Below, one piece after another: positions 34,528-47,235 of a stretch of 64,000 nucleotides of DNA (its first letter is position 1; each line of letters opens with the position of its first letter). Under the pieces are notes generated by a model. That model did not search any database. It was not told the origin of the DNA and saw only the letters and a list, made by a program, of their open reading frames with translations. The stretch lies in NCBI RefSeq assembly GCF_028453695.1, contig NC_135781.1:33738777-33802776 (forward strand), given 5' to 3'. Source of the stretch: Augochlora pura. Its lineage: Eukaryota; Arthropoda; Insecta; Hymenoptera; Halictidae. A program made the translations under genes and the position numbers.

Positions 34528-36656
34528 CTAACACGGCGCACCGTTGTACGAAACCGGCAATCTCTCATTTCCATATCATCGTGTCTGTGATATGCATCGT
34601 TTGTCCCCCACGTGTGCGACTAATTGTTATCGTCGAATCGTCGATCCCGCTTCATTGTTTCCGCGCGCGAAAACCGAGGAGGATGGAATCGGTGGAGGAT
34701 GCGCCGGTCCGGGAGAGAATGAATGAGAGCGTGCGTCTGTGAGGGAGTGAGAGAGTGAGAGAGAGAGAGGGTTCTGGCAATGTCGATCTCGTGAATCGAT
34801 CTCGAATACATTTCGTATCATGTCCCATTTTATTACTTCGACAGACAGCTTTTCGTTTCTTTTCGGAGCACCTGTTCGACCATTCGTCCCAGCATTTTCG
34901 TTTCCCTTCCTCGCGAGCCAGAAAAGACTGTCGTTTTACCGGGTTTCCCATTGGACGAATAATCCAGCGTGGACGCGGAGAAGTTTAGGCGGCACCGCTC
35001 GGCGACATCGACGAGAGACGATTCGCGCGAAAGCAGCAGCGCAGCCTGTTCGAGCGTCCCTCGGCAGAACGATTCTCTACCCCCCTACCCCCCTACCCCA
35101 CCCCGATATGCCGATTTATATTCTCTATTTTTTCTCTTCTTTAAATAGGACTCAAATCTCTGTTCAAAATTCATTCGCGACGATCAACGTCGGCATGCTT
35201 TCCGGCGAATTCTCTATCTGTCGTTGTTAGAAAAAGAGAAAAAAGGTATACTTCGGTGTAAGAGATCCGTGGATCCGCCGGGAATTCTTTCGACTGTTCG
35301 AAGCATCGATCCGAGGGTTTCGGATCGATAGCGTCGATTACGGTCGTTGGGAGTCGGTTACGTTGTCGTAATGTTAAATAACGTCAAGGGATATTAAATA
35401 ACGTTAAATGACGTTGAATAACGTCGAAGAATATTAAATAACGTTGTCGTTTCTAACAACGTTAAAAAATATTAAATAACGTCGAAAAAATTTGAGATAA
35501 CGTTAAATGACGATATCGTAACGTCAAAGGACGTTAAATAACGTTGACGGCGTAATCCGGCGACGATCCACGCCGATCAGATACACGCGCCGTGTACGGC
35601 AAATTTTTTGTGTAAAATAATTACGGATTGCTTGGTATATGTTGTATATAAACGAATCCGATGATATAGATGCTGCAAAATATAATTATGTATGTGAATA
35701 TGTAATATGTACACGGGCTCCTTCAACCCCCCCGATACGCCCGCTCTGTTGTATCATATTAAACCAAAGACAGTTCGACATGGAAACACATCTGCAAATT
35801 TATTTATTTATTTTCCCATGGCAATGCGAAATTCACCAGCACGACTAGCAATTTATATATGTTTTATTGCTTTCTGCATCGATGCGATTCGAACCGATCG
35901 GAAAAAATTACGTGAAATAAAATTCAAATTCTGTGGAGATTTGTTTAATTCTCTGAAAATTATTGGATAAACTTGTTGCATTTTTTAAAGTGGAGGAAAG
36001 TCGAGGAAATTCTTTATCATGGCTGAAAGAACGTTTTTGTTCTTATTATTGTAGAATATTGATTTATCAGTATAAAATGTCAAACATAAATAAGCTATTG
36101 AGTATACAAATTTAAACCATTTAATAAAGAGCCATCCGTTTAATAGAAAATTTATTGAATATAAAGGGACGTATTTGCAGTCCAATAAAAATATAACAAA
36201 AGGAGTTCCACTTTTTAACCAAAGTTTGAGGGCTGGCGAAGTTAAGCCTACTTATAATATTATTTCCAAGTTCGGTATATATAAAAAAAATATCTGCAAA
36301 ATGTAGAATTTTCTGCTAAACGTAAATTCCAAGTTTTACAACTCGCCTAATGACCAGAGAAAAATCGATTACTTAAAATCTAAAATTCGCCTGTACATCA
36401 AACAATGACTGCATAAAACATTGTTCACAAATGACAGCTCCGTAAAACGTTCAAACACCGATAAAAGCTATAATAATTGTTAAAACCGCATAAAGGAAAT
36501 CGGGAAGGAATCGCAGCGTCCGTTTCAACAATTACATTGCAGCGAAAGTAGAAATTTGCGGTGCAATAAGAGAACTATGGCAACAGTAGCGAGCATGCAG
36601 CCAGCGCGCAGATCGGTTTCGAGCTTGGCTCTCGAAGAGATCGCTACCTTAATCCC
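34528..36656. other. Non-coding stretch between two candidate exons
   Basis: It contains a short GA/GAGT tract (34738-34768), a C-rich CCCCCTA run (35079-35104) and the AACGTTAAAT array. The remainder is AT-rich and featureless. Confidence 0.4.
35371..35545. repeat. AACGTTAAAT-type degenerate tandem array
   Basis: About fourteen degenerate units of 10-15 bp (ATTAAATAACGTT, ATGACGTTGAATAACGTC). Palindromic AACGTT cores recur at regular spacing. Confidence 0.6.
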
Positions 36657-36767
36657 ATGGTTGATTTTCTGTCTGGACAGGAGAGAGACTTGTCGTTTCC
36701 CATGATCAATGGCCGAGTCGTTGTGCCATCGGTGCTGCCTACGTCGTCGATGTTTGAGAGGAAACGC
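36657..36767 (+). CDS. Probable first coding exon of an unidentified + strand gene
   Basis: ATG at 36657 (CCCATGG context, G at +4) opens a 37-codon frame that ends exactly at a consensus donor CGC|GTAAGT at 36768, in phase 0. The peptide begins MVDFLSGQERDLSFPMINGR and continues VVVPSVLPTSSMFERKR. The other two frames are closed. There is also an acceptor-like sequence (TTTCTGTCTGGACAG) ending at 36680, so an alternative reading is a shorter internal exon 36681-36767 in the same frame. An overlapping upstream ATG at 36594 in another frame could be a uORF of 36 codons. The product is not recognised. The next exon is not certain; one phase 0 candidate is at 42429. Confidence 0.45.
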
Positions 36768-39215
36768 GTAAGTACATGATCATCATCCCGGGCACGGCTC
36801 TGTCCCAAGCCGCCGTGTTTGTCCGCGCTGTTAGCTCGTTGTCATCAGCTCTCCCAACTTGCCTTCTCCATAAGGATTTTCTACCTCGCTCGTGCTGACC
36901 GTCTGTTTGACGACCCACGGCCGTTCGTTCCCTCCCCGTGTCCTCGACCAGGTGGTTACCCGAGCGCCGCCAAGGTGTCAATGTTTTGCCTAGCCATTAA
37001 GATCATTAGTCCTCCTTCCTGCATCGGCGGACCGCTCGGGCACCGGGCCCCCGGCCATCAAATTCCGTGATCCGATGGGAAATCGACGACGACGCTTCTC
37101 AGCTTTGCCGAATCCAGCCGAATTCGCCTGATTCGCCGGCTCTCCTCGTTTATTCGAAGTACAAATATAAAAAGCGGTCGTCGCAGGGTCCGTCTAATCG
37201 GCGCGTTGCATCGGCCAGGCTAATTTGTCGGCGACGACCGCGCGAAGGTGATTCACGGGCGCAGCGCGCCGGCGACTGTCACCGGCGGATGCAAATATTC
37301 GGCCGCGTCCCGTTATGGGAGCCGGACAAGTATTTAGGCTGGTTAACAAGACAAGAACGAGCAGCGAAATCTGAAAAAAAGGCCGGGCCGCCGGTGCATA
37401 CCATGGGCCCGGGATGCGAGAGAGAGAGAGAGAGAGAGAGAGGGTCTCCGCGCGGTGGATGACGCGCCGCTGTGTCTTCGCCGATGATGCAGGTAGGGAT
37501 CGACGATCGGATCTCATGCGGCGAGGTATGAATGAGTCGTGAGAAGAGGCCAAAAAAATCGGTCAGTACCATGAATGGCTGGGAAAACTGCGACGTTCCC
37601 GCGAAGAATGTACCTCCTCTCTCTCTCTCTCTCTCTCCCTTCGTCTTGCTCTCTCTCTCTCTTTTTCTCCCCTCTTCGTCTTCTCCTCCTCTTTTTCGTT
37701 TTGGCCGATCCTCGATGACGACGAAGCGAAGTGCCGACCCGATCCTTTTGCACTTGGTTCCGAGCAAGTCCTGGGAGCGGTCCGGAATCGTCTAGTCTCT
37801 GTTGCCGCGGGCAAATACTTCGGCTCCTTTCAGCTCGAAAAAAATAGGAGGCCTCGTTGTAATTAGGACAGTGCGCCCGCATGGCCTGCTTGGACGGAGT
37901 CTCTCCACCACCTCCTCACCATTCTCCTTCATCACCCGCTATCTCGTCCTTCCTGCCTTTCTCCATCTTTCATTCTCCTACTCCTTTTCCTCCTCTCTCT
38001 CTCTCTCTCTCTTTCTTTCTCTCTCTCTCTCCTTCTCTCTCTTCCTCTTTCTCCTTCTCTATCCTCCGCCTCTCTTCCACCGCCAACTCCTCCAACTCCT
38101 CCAATCCACCTCCTCCTCATCCCCCCACCCCGCAACCCCCCCGTCCGTCGTCCTTGAATACCCGAAGGCATCCTGCCGCTACATTCCTAGTGACCCTCGA
38201 GACAACTTTCAATAACGTTGAGACAAAAGACTTCCAAAGTTGAGTGGTCCCCGGTGCTGGACCGCCGCCGGTGGAACCCTTGCGTGTGTAGACATAACGC
38301 CTCGTGCGTCACGCGGATTCAATGACGCGGACGGTGCACGCTCGGGAACGAGAACCTCTTCAACGCCCCAATAAATCCCGGCAGCGGGGATCTCTGCTGT
38401 CCTACAGAATCCACCGCAGAATCCTGCGGAAGCAATTTTGAAAATTTATTTTTGTTGCAATATATTTTAGCAAAATGAATTCGATTTTTCGAGTGCGAAA
38501 GAGTTCCAATGTCATCCCTTATGATAAACGTGAACTTTTCAATTTTCTTTTAATTAATTAAATTGCTTTAACTATGTGGGGATTTTAGTGTCTAATTGTC
38601 GGCGACGAACGTGTTAATATATTTAATTCTATTTATATCCTCCTAATTTTTCTACCATATTAAATTTAATCAACCCATTTTCCTTCCAACAGCACAAAAT
38701 TCGTACGAAAGTCCCTCCCATCATATTTTGCCTCCTCAAATCTGTTTCCCCGCTTCGACATACTTGGTCCGTACGTAGTATTCTCTCCACGAGCAGCTCG
38801 GATCGCATCAATGATCCCTGACCCATTTTCCAGCGAAATTTGGCACACAAATGCCCGGAGCAACAACAATCCTCTAAAACCATCATCTCGCCCAAACGAT
38901 TCGCCTCCCTGAAACCTCAGCCAAATGCGGGTAAAACGCGTGGCAAATAAATCGTCCGTATCATTCGAGATCGCATTGTCAATTTTGCAACAAGCATTCC
39001 ATGCTCTAATTACGAGGAGCAAGAGAGTCGTCGCGCGTCCTGATTTCGGCTTGCTAGTCCGAACAGAGACGTTCCCGATGGTAAATGATGTTCCCCCAGG
39101 TTTTCGTTCGGGTCCTCGATAAGAGTACCGACAAAGGGCACCGTAGGTAAACAATTGGGATGCTTTATGACAGAATCCGAGATACGGTGCCTGGAGGACA
39201 TCGGAGGCATTAGGA

Positions 39216-39241
39216 CAACGACGACGACGACGACGACGACG
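39216..39241. repeat. (ACG)n triplet tract
   Basis: Eight ACG units; translated as poly-Thr or poly-Arg in spurious frames. Confidence 0.9.
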
Positions 39242-39262
39242 CGGTTTCTCTGCGGCGTTCAC

Positions 39263-39268
<6 letters not shown>

Positions 39269-39293
<25 letters not shown>
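39269..39293. repeat. (GA)n tract
   Basis: Uninterrupted GA dinucleotides. Confidence 0.9.
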
Positions 39294-39570
39294 ACGGCTT
39301 CAGAGAAAAGTGGTGCCGTTCGTGGGAACCGTGGGACCGCTTCCGAGAAGTTTTGAACGCGGCGTAGACGTTCGCGCGCGCACACACCGGTCCCGAAAAA
39401 AAGAAAGTGGATAGAGAAGAGATTGGGACCGGAGAGAGGAGAGACGATCGATATTATGGAAATGTGTTGGGGGCGGAGGGGGACGGGGAGGTCCATCTCT
39501 TTCGCAACGTGGCCGTCGAACGGCGAAGCCTTGCGGAACGATGATCGCCGCGCATCGGCCCGGGACTTAC

Positions 39571-39678
39571 GGACATAATTTCGACCAGCTGTTCCGGGCC
39601 AAACGAGATGCATTTTGTCGCGAGATAACCGTTCCCCGAGGGGGGGCAGACGACGATTCGGGTGCGTGGGTGGGACGG
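39571..39678 (-). CDS. Possible exon, - strand, unidentified
   Basis: A 108-nt segment on the - strand lies between an acceptor (CACCGGTTATCAG) and a donor GTAAGT (complement of 39565-39570), phase 0 on both sides. It encodes PSHPRTRIVVCPPSGNGYL, then ATKCISFGPEQLVEIMS. The composition is protein-like, but the same stretch is open in another - strand frame as well, so the support is weak. Confidence 0.22.
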
Positions 39679-42428
39679 CTGATAACCGGTGAAACACACG
39701 AACACTTTTAACGACTAATTGCCGTAGATAGGGACCCGCTCGGGGAGAGAGAAGCTGGGTGTGGAACTGGTATATATACATATATATATATATATCGTTG
39801 ATCGTCCTCGCGAAATGCATGGGAACCGGAGTCGCCTGACCCGGGCATGTGTCATCGTTCCCGTATCCACGTGGATTCCACGGCGATCTTGATCTGCCCC
39901 GGGCTGACCACTATCGTCGACCACCTTTGACGAACTGGCGGCCAAAAATTATATTTTCGTCGCGATATTCATATTTCAATTTCTTTTTTTTCTTAATTTC
40001 TTATCTAGCTTTAATCAATTCTCTCGCATTAATCGCTTCATGTTGCTCCTTGCTTTTCTTTTTATTTTTATATTCTTTCACGTTTCGTTGCATGCATCCT
40101 GGTTTTCATTATTGCAATTATGTTTGTCTTGTACTATATCTTATTGAATTTTTATTTAGGTATTCTTTACTCAATTATTATTATTATTAATCTTATTGAA
40201 ATTGTTATTATGTTCTTCGTGCTACAAAAGATCACTCTGTATATGTATATATAAATAAATAATAATTATTGTTACTGATATACTGAAACGTTCGTGTTAT
40301 TCTTATTCCAGGTAAAATAATCAATATTCCAAGTTAAATAATCATTTCCTGTATGCTATGATCAGCATAGATAGCGTCACAGACCTCTGACTCTCCCATT
40401 AAAAATAAAATAACCTTTAACTCGAATTTTTCTAACATAATCAAATTACTTTAATACTGTAACTATACTGTAACTAATATAAAATGAAACTTTCTGAAAA
40501 GATCGTCTTCGGTCATCGGCGATGGATGAGCGTTCCATCAGGAAAAAAAACCTGTTGATTCTCTCGTGGTTGAGCAAGCCATTACGAGTTGTTACAGATC
40601 TCTCAGGCCCTTATGGGAAGTGGTAGTAGCAGCAGCAGCAGCAGCGGCGGAGGTAGTCGGGTTTGGTGGCAGCGAGAAGGGTTTAAGAACGTAGCCCGAA
40701 GGCGGGAGGACGAGGTCGCGACATCGTGACCACGGCCAGCCACTGATTTACATATTGTCCACCGAGTGAACCGAGCATCGCGCGGGCTTTTTGTTTTGGA
40801 ATGCCTGCCGTGAGCGAGGAGAGCTGCCCTCCCGTCTTCGTTTTTCACGGCGAAGAGCCTCTCTCTCTCTCTTTCTCTCTCTCTCTCTTTTTCTTTCCGC
40901 CTCGCTCGTAATAGCGTCCCGATCCCGACGCCGGTGCTATCCGCCGAGCCACCAACGTCGATCTACCCGAGAACTCGGAGAGAAGGCGTCGGTGTAATGC
41001 ATTCTCATTTTTCGAACGGCAACACCCTTTCCGTCGCGCTTCGTCCATCTGTTTCTAGACGAGCCACGCCGACGATCGCGCCGATTAAGAAAATTCTTCT
41101 GGTCGCGCGTCGCCGATCGACCACGATAAAATTCAGCCCCGCGCGCGCGCGCGCGACCTATTCGCACGCGTTTACCATTCGCTCTTTAGTTTATTTTCGG
41201 CGGACCTCGTTTCGCGCTGATCGTTAATGTTAACACCTCGTCGTTAATATCTTCCGAAATGTATTCGTGAAATTGATGCGTTTTAGAATATTATTTTTTT
41301 CGTATTGTAGAAGGATTTGTCGAGAGAGATTTCATGGGATGATTTTATTTATCGAATGCCTTAAAAATTGCTTTAGAAAGTCGTACAAGTGTAAAACAAT
41401 TTTAGATGGAACTCAATTCAATCGAATCGTTGTTAATTGTTTTCTTCATTGTATTTCTTTAATAGAACTGTTAGAAATGGCTGATAATTTAATTATTGGA
41501 AAATGCTAATGACAAATGAAAATGATGAGTCGATCCAAGTTTGACTAGTTAAAATTGACCATAGCAATTATTCCTTTAATTCATATATTCTCTAATCTTA
41601 ATGTCGGTAGAAGGTGCAATGCTGTGGACAATATACAAGTCCTGAACAAAATGGCGGCGTAGGAGGCGCTTCACCGTTATCAAGACCGACCAAATTTTGT
41701 TCCATAATGTAAAGAATATTTAATATTTAATACAAGAGAAATTGATATTAAAGGAATAATAAAATAGACATATTGTTATTTCAACGAAAATGAATTCCTG
41801 TGAGTAATTATTTTCGATAGATATTCGAAACAATTTGAACAATGCCAAACCCTGTCCTCCATAACCTTTCTAACAAAACGAGACAGTTTTTGCTCCTCTC
41901 ACGTATCGATACAGATTCCTTTCAAGAACGAAAGCTTGCAAATGACTTCGAATCCGTAAGAAACGAACAGCATTCGCATCTGGTACATTATCCACCGACT
42001 CCTAGTCGCAGGGGGTTAAACAGAGAGACCGGTCCGTCCCCGAAACTGTTCGTCCTCGTCAACGAACGACCGCACGAACGCGCCTCGAAGCAAATAAAGG
42101 TAATGTCAGGGGAGGCTGGTTGGAAAAAAGGTGTACCGGCACGCTCTCTTCTCCCGGGGCATTGTCGCAGAGGGAAAATTGAGAGAAAGAGAGAGAGAGA
42201 GAGGACCGCGCGCAGCCGTCCGATTGCGGAACCACCGCCGCGCGCCCGGATAACCCCCTGGGCCAGGTGGACGCGGCTCGGCGAGGCGCCCAATGGCGAG
42301 CAGAGCTGTAAAACTCGGGGGCAGATTAAGGTGTCGCAAAAGGCGTGTTAAGCAGACTTGCGACGTGCTGCGAATAATAAAACTGCAGGTTAAGGGTTCT
42401 TTGCTCCGTGTCGCTCTCTTCTACACAG

Positions 42429-42503
42429 GTATATAACGTAACTGTGCACCGGCTCGCCGGTTACTACGCCACCTTGGACCTCCGGGGACCTTGGCCCCTT
42501 TAG
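42429..42503 (+). CDS. Possible short terminal exon
   Basis: A strong acceptor (CTCTCTTCTACACAG) is followed by a 24-codon frame VYNVTVHRLAGYYATLDLRG then PWPL and TAG. It is phase 0, so it could follow the phase 0 donor at 36768. Other frames stop at once. The open stretch is too short to be convincing alone. Confidence 0.18.
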   Translation, partial: VYNVTVHRLAGYYATLDLRGPWPL

Positions 42504-43017
42504 TTCTCCTCGTAGTTTTCACAACAATGCGACAACACGAGGCGCCGCTGTTTCTACGATCCTCGCTGAGAGGCTACGAAAGGTGCAACAGCATGCCGGG
42601 ATCCCCAAGTTCACTGGCAAATTATGAGCGACCACGTAACGAGGCTTCTTCGAACGGGCGACGGACTCTCCTCTGCGATCGCTCGTCCAAGCGGCTTCCT
42701 GGCGAGGAAGAATCGTCGAGGTCGATTTTAAGACACCGAAGCGATCGAATTCAATACGATGAGTTTGATATTTAACATTAATATTTTTTTAATATCTAAC
42801 ATTTAATACGAGTTAAATTATGAAAAATCGGCAAAAGTTGAGCTCCACGCCGTACTGTAATCTTCCTATTCTTCGAAACTGTCTCCACCCAGTGTCACAA
42901 ACCTGTAAGATCCACAATCTAGTGATCACCTCTTCCACGCTACCTGCGAATACTCTCCAGCATCATCAATTACCTGGTTACTCTGAAAGCGAAGTAATCG
43001 TAACTTAAAATTGAGCC

Positions 43018-43075
43018 TATCTCAAGTCAAGCTTATCTCAAGTCATCCCTATCTTAAGTAAAGCCTATCCTGTCG
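43018..43075. repeat. Short tandem array of TATCTCAAGTCAAGC units
   Basis: Three to four degenerate 16-18 bp copies. Confidence 0.5.
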
Positions 43076-43516
43076 CGTGGAGCAGCGCCAACCCTCGAAA
43101 CGCGAAGGAAATGTTGCATGATTGAACGGCGCCGACGTTATAAACGCGGCTAAACCTGTCGAGCACGATGTCGCCCGGAGACGCGGCAGCATCGAGACAC
43201 TGTATTCTATATGGCTCTCAATTAAAGAGAAATGCTCTGGAGAGGCAGAGGAAGTGGTTCACTTCGCTCTGATGGAAGGTGCTAAGGTTTACGGTCCATA
43301 GAAAAAGTGGAATTAAATCGGCCGCCGCAGGAAAATCCTTGTCAAACGCGAGAGAGGAGCTGCTCGAGCAACGTGTAATTAGTGTCTCTGGATAAACGAC
43401 TTGGTTCCCTTCAATGTCAACTCGTCGATACGTGTACTAAAATAGTTGGGAAAGTGAAGCGTCGACGATTTTGTTGGATGAAAACAGATCTGTTCTTCGC
43501 AGAGAATTCATTGGTT

Positions 43517-43705
43517 ATAACCTCTTAATTTTACATCCAAAAGCTAAATCCTTTTAAGCTAAAATGCCTGCGCAACATGTTCATAAATTTCGCACAGTTT
43601 ACAATTATTGTAGAAACAATTGTCGAGACAAATTGCACGCAATGCGATCGATAAAATGCATGTAAAATTGAAATTAAAAATAGATGGACGCAGTTAAGAG
43701 GTTAA
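43517..43705. mobile_element. MITE-like element, AACCTCTTAA end type
   Basis: Left ATAACCTCTTAATTTTACATCC and right GGACGCAGTTAAGAGGTTAA are inverted copies. The right end resembles that of the element at 53847-54076 (AACGCAGCTAAG), so both likely belong to one family. Confidence 0.4.
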
Positions 43706-45726
43706 TTAGAAGAACAGAGGAAGTGTATAGAAAATAATGGATATTATTAAAGTGCTTTAAATTTAGTGCTTTGGATTGTGTACATACGTAATATAAATTT
43801 TCTCATGAATTTATATAATCTACTGTAAATTTACTTAGAGCTTGTATGATACGATCACTGCCTGCCTCAATAATTATTTGGAAAAACTTTTTGCTCTTTT
43901 TTTATTTCGTCTAGTCGTTCTGTCTTCTGCAATTTACGGAGAGAATTTTTATTTCCTATAAAATAGCACAGAGTCGACTACCAATTGGCACATATCCTGT
44001 ACCATAATTCTAACGCGAGAAATGAAAGATATCGTGTGCCATCTTTTTCTTTGGGAGTGCACGTTTTAAAAATAGGCTTCACGCATAAGAGAGTATGTAA
44101 AGAGCCGTGAAACAGTTAATAAAACGATTCCTTCTGCTTAACACGAGCTTCGCACCTGATTCAGTGGAAGAGAGAAGAAGAGAGACAGAGAGAGAGAGAG
44201 AGAGAGAAGGAATTGGAAAGGCGAACAGGTGAGCGGATAAGCAACGACGTCTAAAATAAGACACGAGCACAGGATGAAGACCTTTTCGGAAAGGTTCAGC
44301 AAACCGCAAAACCAACCGTGAATCCGTTTCGGAATCGACGTTGTCCAGTTCTACGGGCGCTGCTGCCCGCCGCCGCCTCTCCTCCCTCGTCGACGTCCCA
44401 GTTGCTGGCCCGACCGCAGCTGTGCACGAGGCTCATGCTGATGCCTTGTTAACATCCGCGAAACGACTATCAAGAATCCCAAAGAGCTCGCCGCATTAGA
44501 AGCCGGCCGGGCCCCGGAGAGAAGAGGAAGCTCCGGCTCTCGCCGGGTGACTGGCTCCCATGTAGATTTGTCAGACGCAATAATATCGCCCGCGCGCGTT
44601 CCGTATACCTACTGCACCTAAAGCACGTTAAGAGGATTCCTACACGATTATGAGCCGGAGCGGCGATCCCGGAACGCCGGTAATGGCGACAGATAAAGGA
44701 CTGGTTGTAAACAATGACCGGCTCACCTTTTTTTTCCTCTTCCTTCTTGCGTTCTTCGTTTTCTTTTTTCGAAAACCGCCGGACGTCTTCATCGATTCTC
44801 GAACGATCCGGGTCAAGCGGATAATTAAGACAAGAGGGCCGCGATTTTGAAATTCGGTTCTACTTGCCAGCCATCTCTCTCTCTCCCTCTTTGTCTCTCT
44901 TTCTATCTGTCTCTTTTTCTCGATAAAAATGTGTTCTGAGGTCAAACGATAATTCTGTTATTGTCTCCACGCTTATGACATCTTTTTTGCTTTACACTTA
45001 CAATATTTTTAGAAAGAGTTAGGTTTTTGTAAACCAAGTCCAATTTCTTGGCCTTGAGGCTGAAAATAAATAAAAATATTTTTAGAATGGTTTGGGTTTT
45101 GAAAAATTGGTAACTACGATGAAAATACTTTAAAAGAACTTTGTGGTTAGTAATAATTAATTTTTAATGGAACTGTGAAATTGGAGATTAAAATCGCAGA
45201 TTGAAACATGTCATTTGTCTTTGATTTAAATGCGTGAGATATTCATCAGAAGCAATATAAATGTCCCTCATACCAATTCTTATTAATTAATAATAGTATG
45301 AAAATGATTTTTTAATTATGCCTACGCTAATACTAAATAACACCGATATATAATTTCATTTAATCATGGCTATAATAAAATGTTAGCTCTTCAGAATTGG
45401 TGGGGGACTTTTGAATGCGACGGTGGTAGACAATTGAATTTCGTTGCGGATTTACCGAGCACGGTTCATTAGATTAGAGGATCAGTCGGGTGAGAGCCGC
45501 GGCGGCGACGGCCCGGAGACAGCTATTCGGTTTCTTCCGTTTGTGGTATTTTGCTAGGGGATAGCAGGGGTCGGCGCGGGCGCAAAATATACAGAGTCGA
45601 CGTGAGGAGAGATCTCGTCGGCGGGATGAAACGGGATCACCCGCACGTGGGAAAGTGCGAGGTTTAACCGTGGGGGGTCTTGGTCCTGTTCTATCCTGTC
45701 CCGCCTTGTAACCTCTCTCGTTCTTC

Positions 45727-45764
45727 CACCCCCACCACCACCACCACCACCGCCGCCGCCGCCG
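45727..45764. repeat. (CAC)n(CGC)n compound triplet tract
   Basis: CAC units change to CGC units half-way, consistent with CpG/TpG mutation of one original repeat. Confidence 0.85.
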
Positions 45765-46992
45765 TTTCACCCACTCTTTACTACCAGAACAGAGCTGTGT
45801 CCCCGCGACGCGGAATCGTATTTCTTTCGGCGGAGCTGTCCGAGGTAAAAGCCGGTCGTCGGTAGGTAGCTATGGGAGAGTCCCTTCATGACGGCGTCTC
45901 CGACGAACACTATGGTACCACGCCGGGGCCCCGCCATTTTGTCGCGCATGAACGAGCATCGTCGCCCACGGGAAAAAAAGGCTCGCCGAATCGCTCTCTC
46001 CATTGAATTTCGTTCGGACAAATTAAATATTGATCGTCGGTGTTGTTGTTGATCGTTATAAGACGTTTCAATTTTTCGAGATCGAGTTATCGATTGTTTC
46101 GAGCGCGTTGAAACGGTGCCAAAAGGGTCGCCTCGATTGTATTTGGAGTATTAATTTGTTATTAGATTGCGGAAGAATTTTCGTGATGGTAATTTGCTCT
46201 TTTAATCATTTTAATGAAGTGAGTAATAATTTTAAGGTTAGTTCGATTACTATAAGCGATAAAAGTACTCTGCGTTTGTCACAGGATTTGCATTCAATAT
46301 TGATCCTTGGAGTATCGCTTCACCAAGCGTTGAAATCTCCAAGATTAAGAGCGCATGAATTGTACGATGACGTAGCCACGAATCACAGAGTCTAGAATTA
46401 TTTATTTGTATTTAAAGATCAATTTTTAGCAAATATATTGTCACATCAGCTTTGAGAGTTTTTTGTTTATTAAGTTCCAATGTTATTTCTATAATAAAGG
46501 TCATTAGTAACACTATGCAACTGTCTAAACATTTCTATTGCATTAGCTGGTTGTTAAATAATTTACAGTCATTTATTATATAGCAATCTTGACTTTATCT
46601 GAATTAAGCGTTTAAAAATATCAGAGAAAAAAGGCAAGATTTATAACAGCAATTAATTCTTCAGCTTCTTTGCAGAAAAAGTTCTTATTTAATTGCATTA
46701 AATTTTAATCTCCAAACCTTGGCAAAAAGCTGTCAATCTTATATTCGACACGGTGCAAATCACGAGAGATAAATATGATAATAATCATGACAAATGCCGA
46801 GAGGCTGTCGACAAATTACTAAAAATTTCGTGGCTTCTTAATGGAGGACACGGTTAATGGGTTAATAAAAACGGAAGTTTATTTATATAGAATTACCTGA
46901 AGCGTCCCAAAAAAGGACGCTCCCCCGACCGAAATATATTGGCTACTTTTATTGTCTCGGTCTCTTAACCTCTCGTAGAGAGCCCTCTATTA

Positions 46993-47235
46993 ATGCACGC
47001 ATATTTGTATCCAGGCATCTCCGATTACCAGAAACGGCGTCTGCTTTCGAATACGCGAGCTCCGGGGGACCACCGGCGATACAAGCAGAAGGATTGCTTT
47101 AATTTTTCTGACACTCGTGTCAAATATATCACCGGCCGTAGCGATAATATATTTAGCTACCCGAACTGTCCCTACCGGTTCGTGAACACTTTCGTCCGTT
47201 CGTTATGCTTGAGTTACCTCCATGGTATCAATTAG
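46993..47235 (+). CDS. Possible small ORF, unknown product
   Basis: An ATG-initiated frame of 80 codons (MHAYLYPGISDYQKRRLL..., CFNFSDTRVKYITGRSD..., ending LSYLHGIN) lies in moderate-GC sequence with no microsatellite. The residue mix is protein-like. No splice context, signal sequence or family is visible. It may be a chance frame. Confidence 0.2.
   Translation: MHAYLYPGISDYQKRRLLSNTRAPGDHRRYKQKDCFNFSDTRVKYITGRSDNIFSYPNCPYRFVNTFVRSLCLSYLHGIN

Larger units (their letters stand above)
36768..39570. other. Non-coding region rich in CT/GA tracts
   Basis: GA tract at 37417-37441, CT tracts at 37617-37670 and 37995-38050, C/T-rich DNA to 38150, (ACG)n at 39216-39241 and GA at 39269-39293. The - strand from 38666 up is open (see the 384-codon frame). 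Confidence 0.4.
38666..39820 (-). other. Longest open reading frame in the window (384 codons), doubtful
   Basis: A - strand frame from a real ATG (complement of 39818-39820) runs for 384 codons. It crosses a (TA)n, a (CT)n and a (CGT)n microsatellite, which appear as YIYMYIY, SLSLSLSLSFS and poly-Arg. That crossing argues against a conserved protein. The part from about 39210 down follows a good acceptor (CCGATGTCCTCCAG, ending at 39194) and reads acceptably (APYLGFCHKASQLF, GGTSFTIGNVSVRT). I treat it as unproven. Confidence 0.15.

Noticed and set aside
37114..37130. GEFG encoded on the - strand, considered as a transporter exon
   Set aside because: It lies upstream of the 34409 exon on that strand rather than downstream, and the frame stops shortly after without membrane segments.
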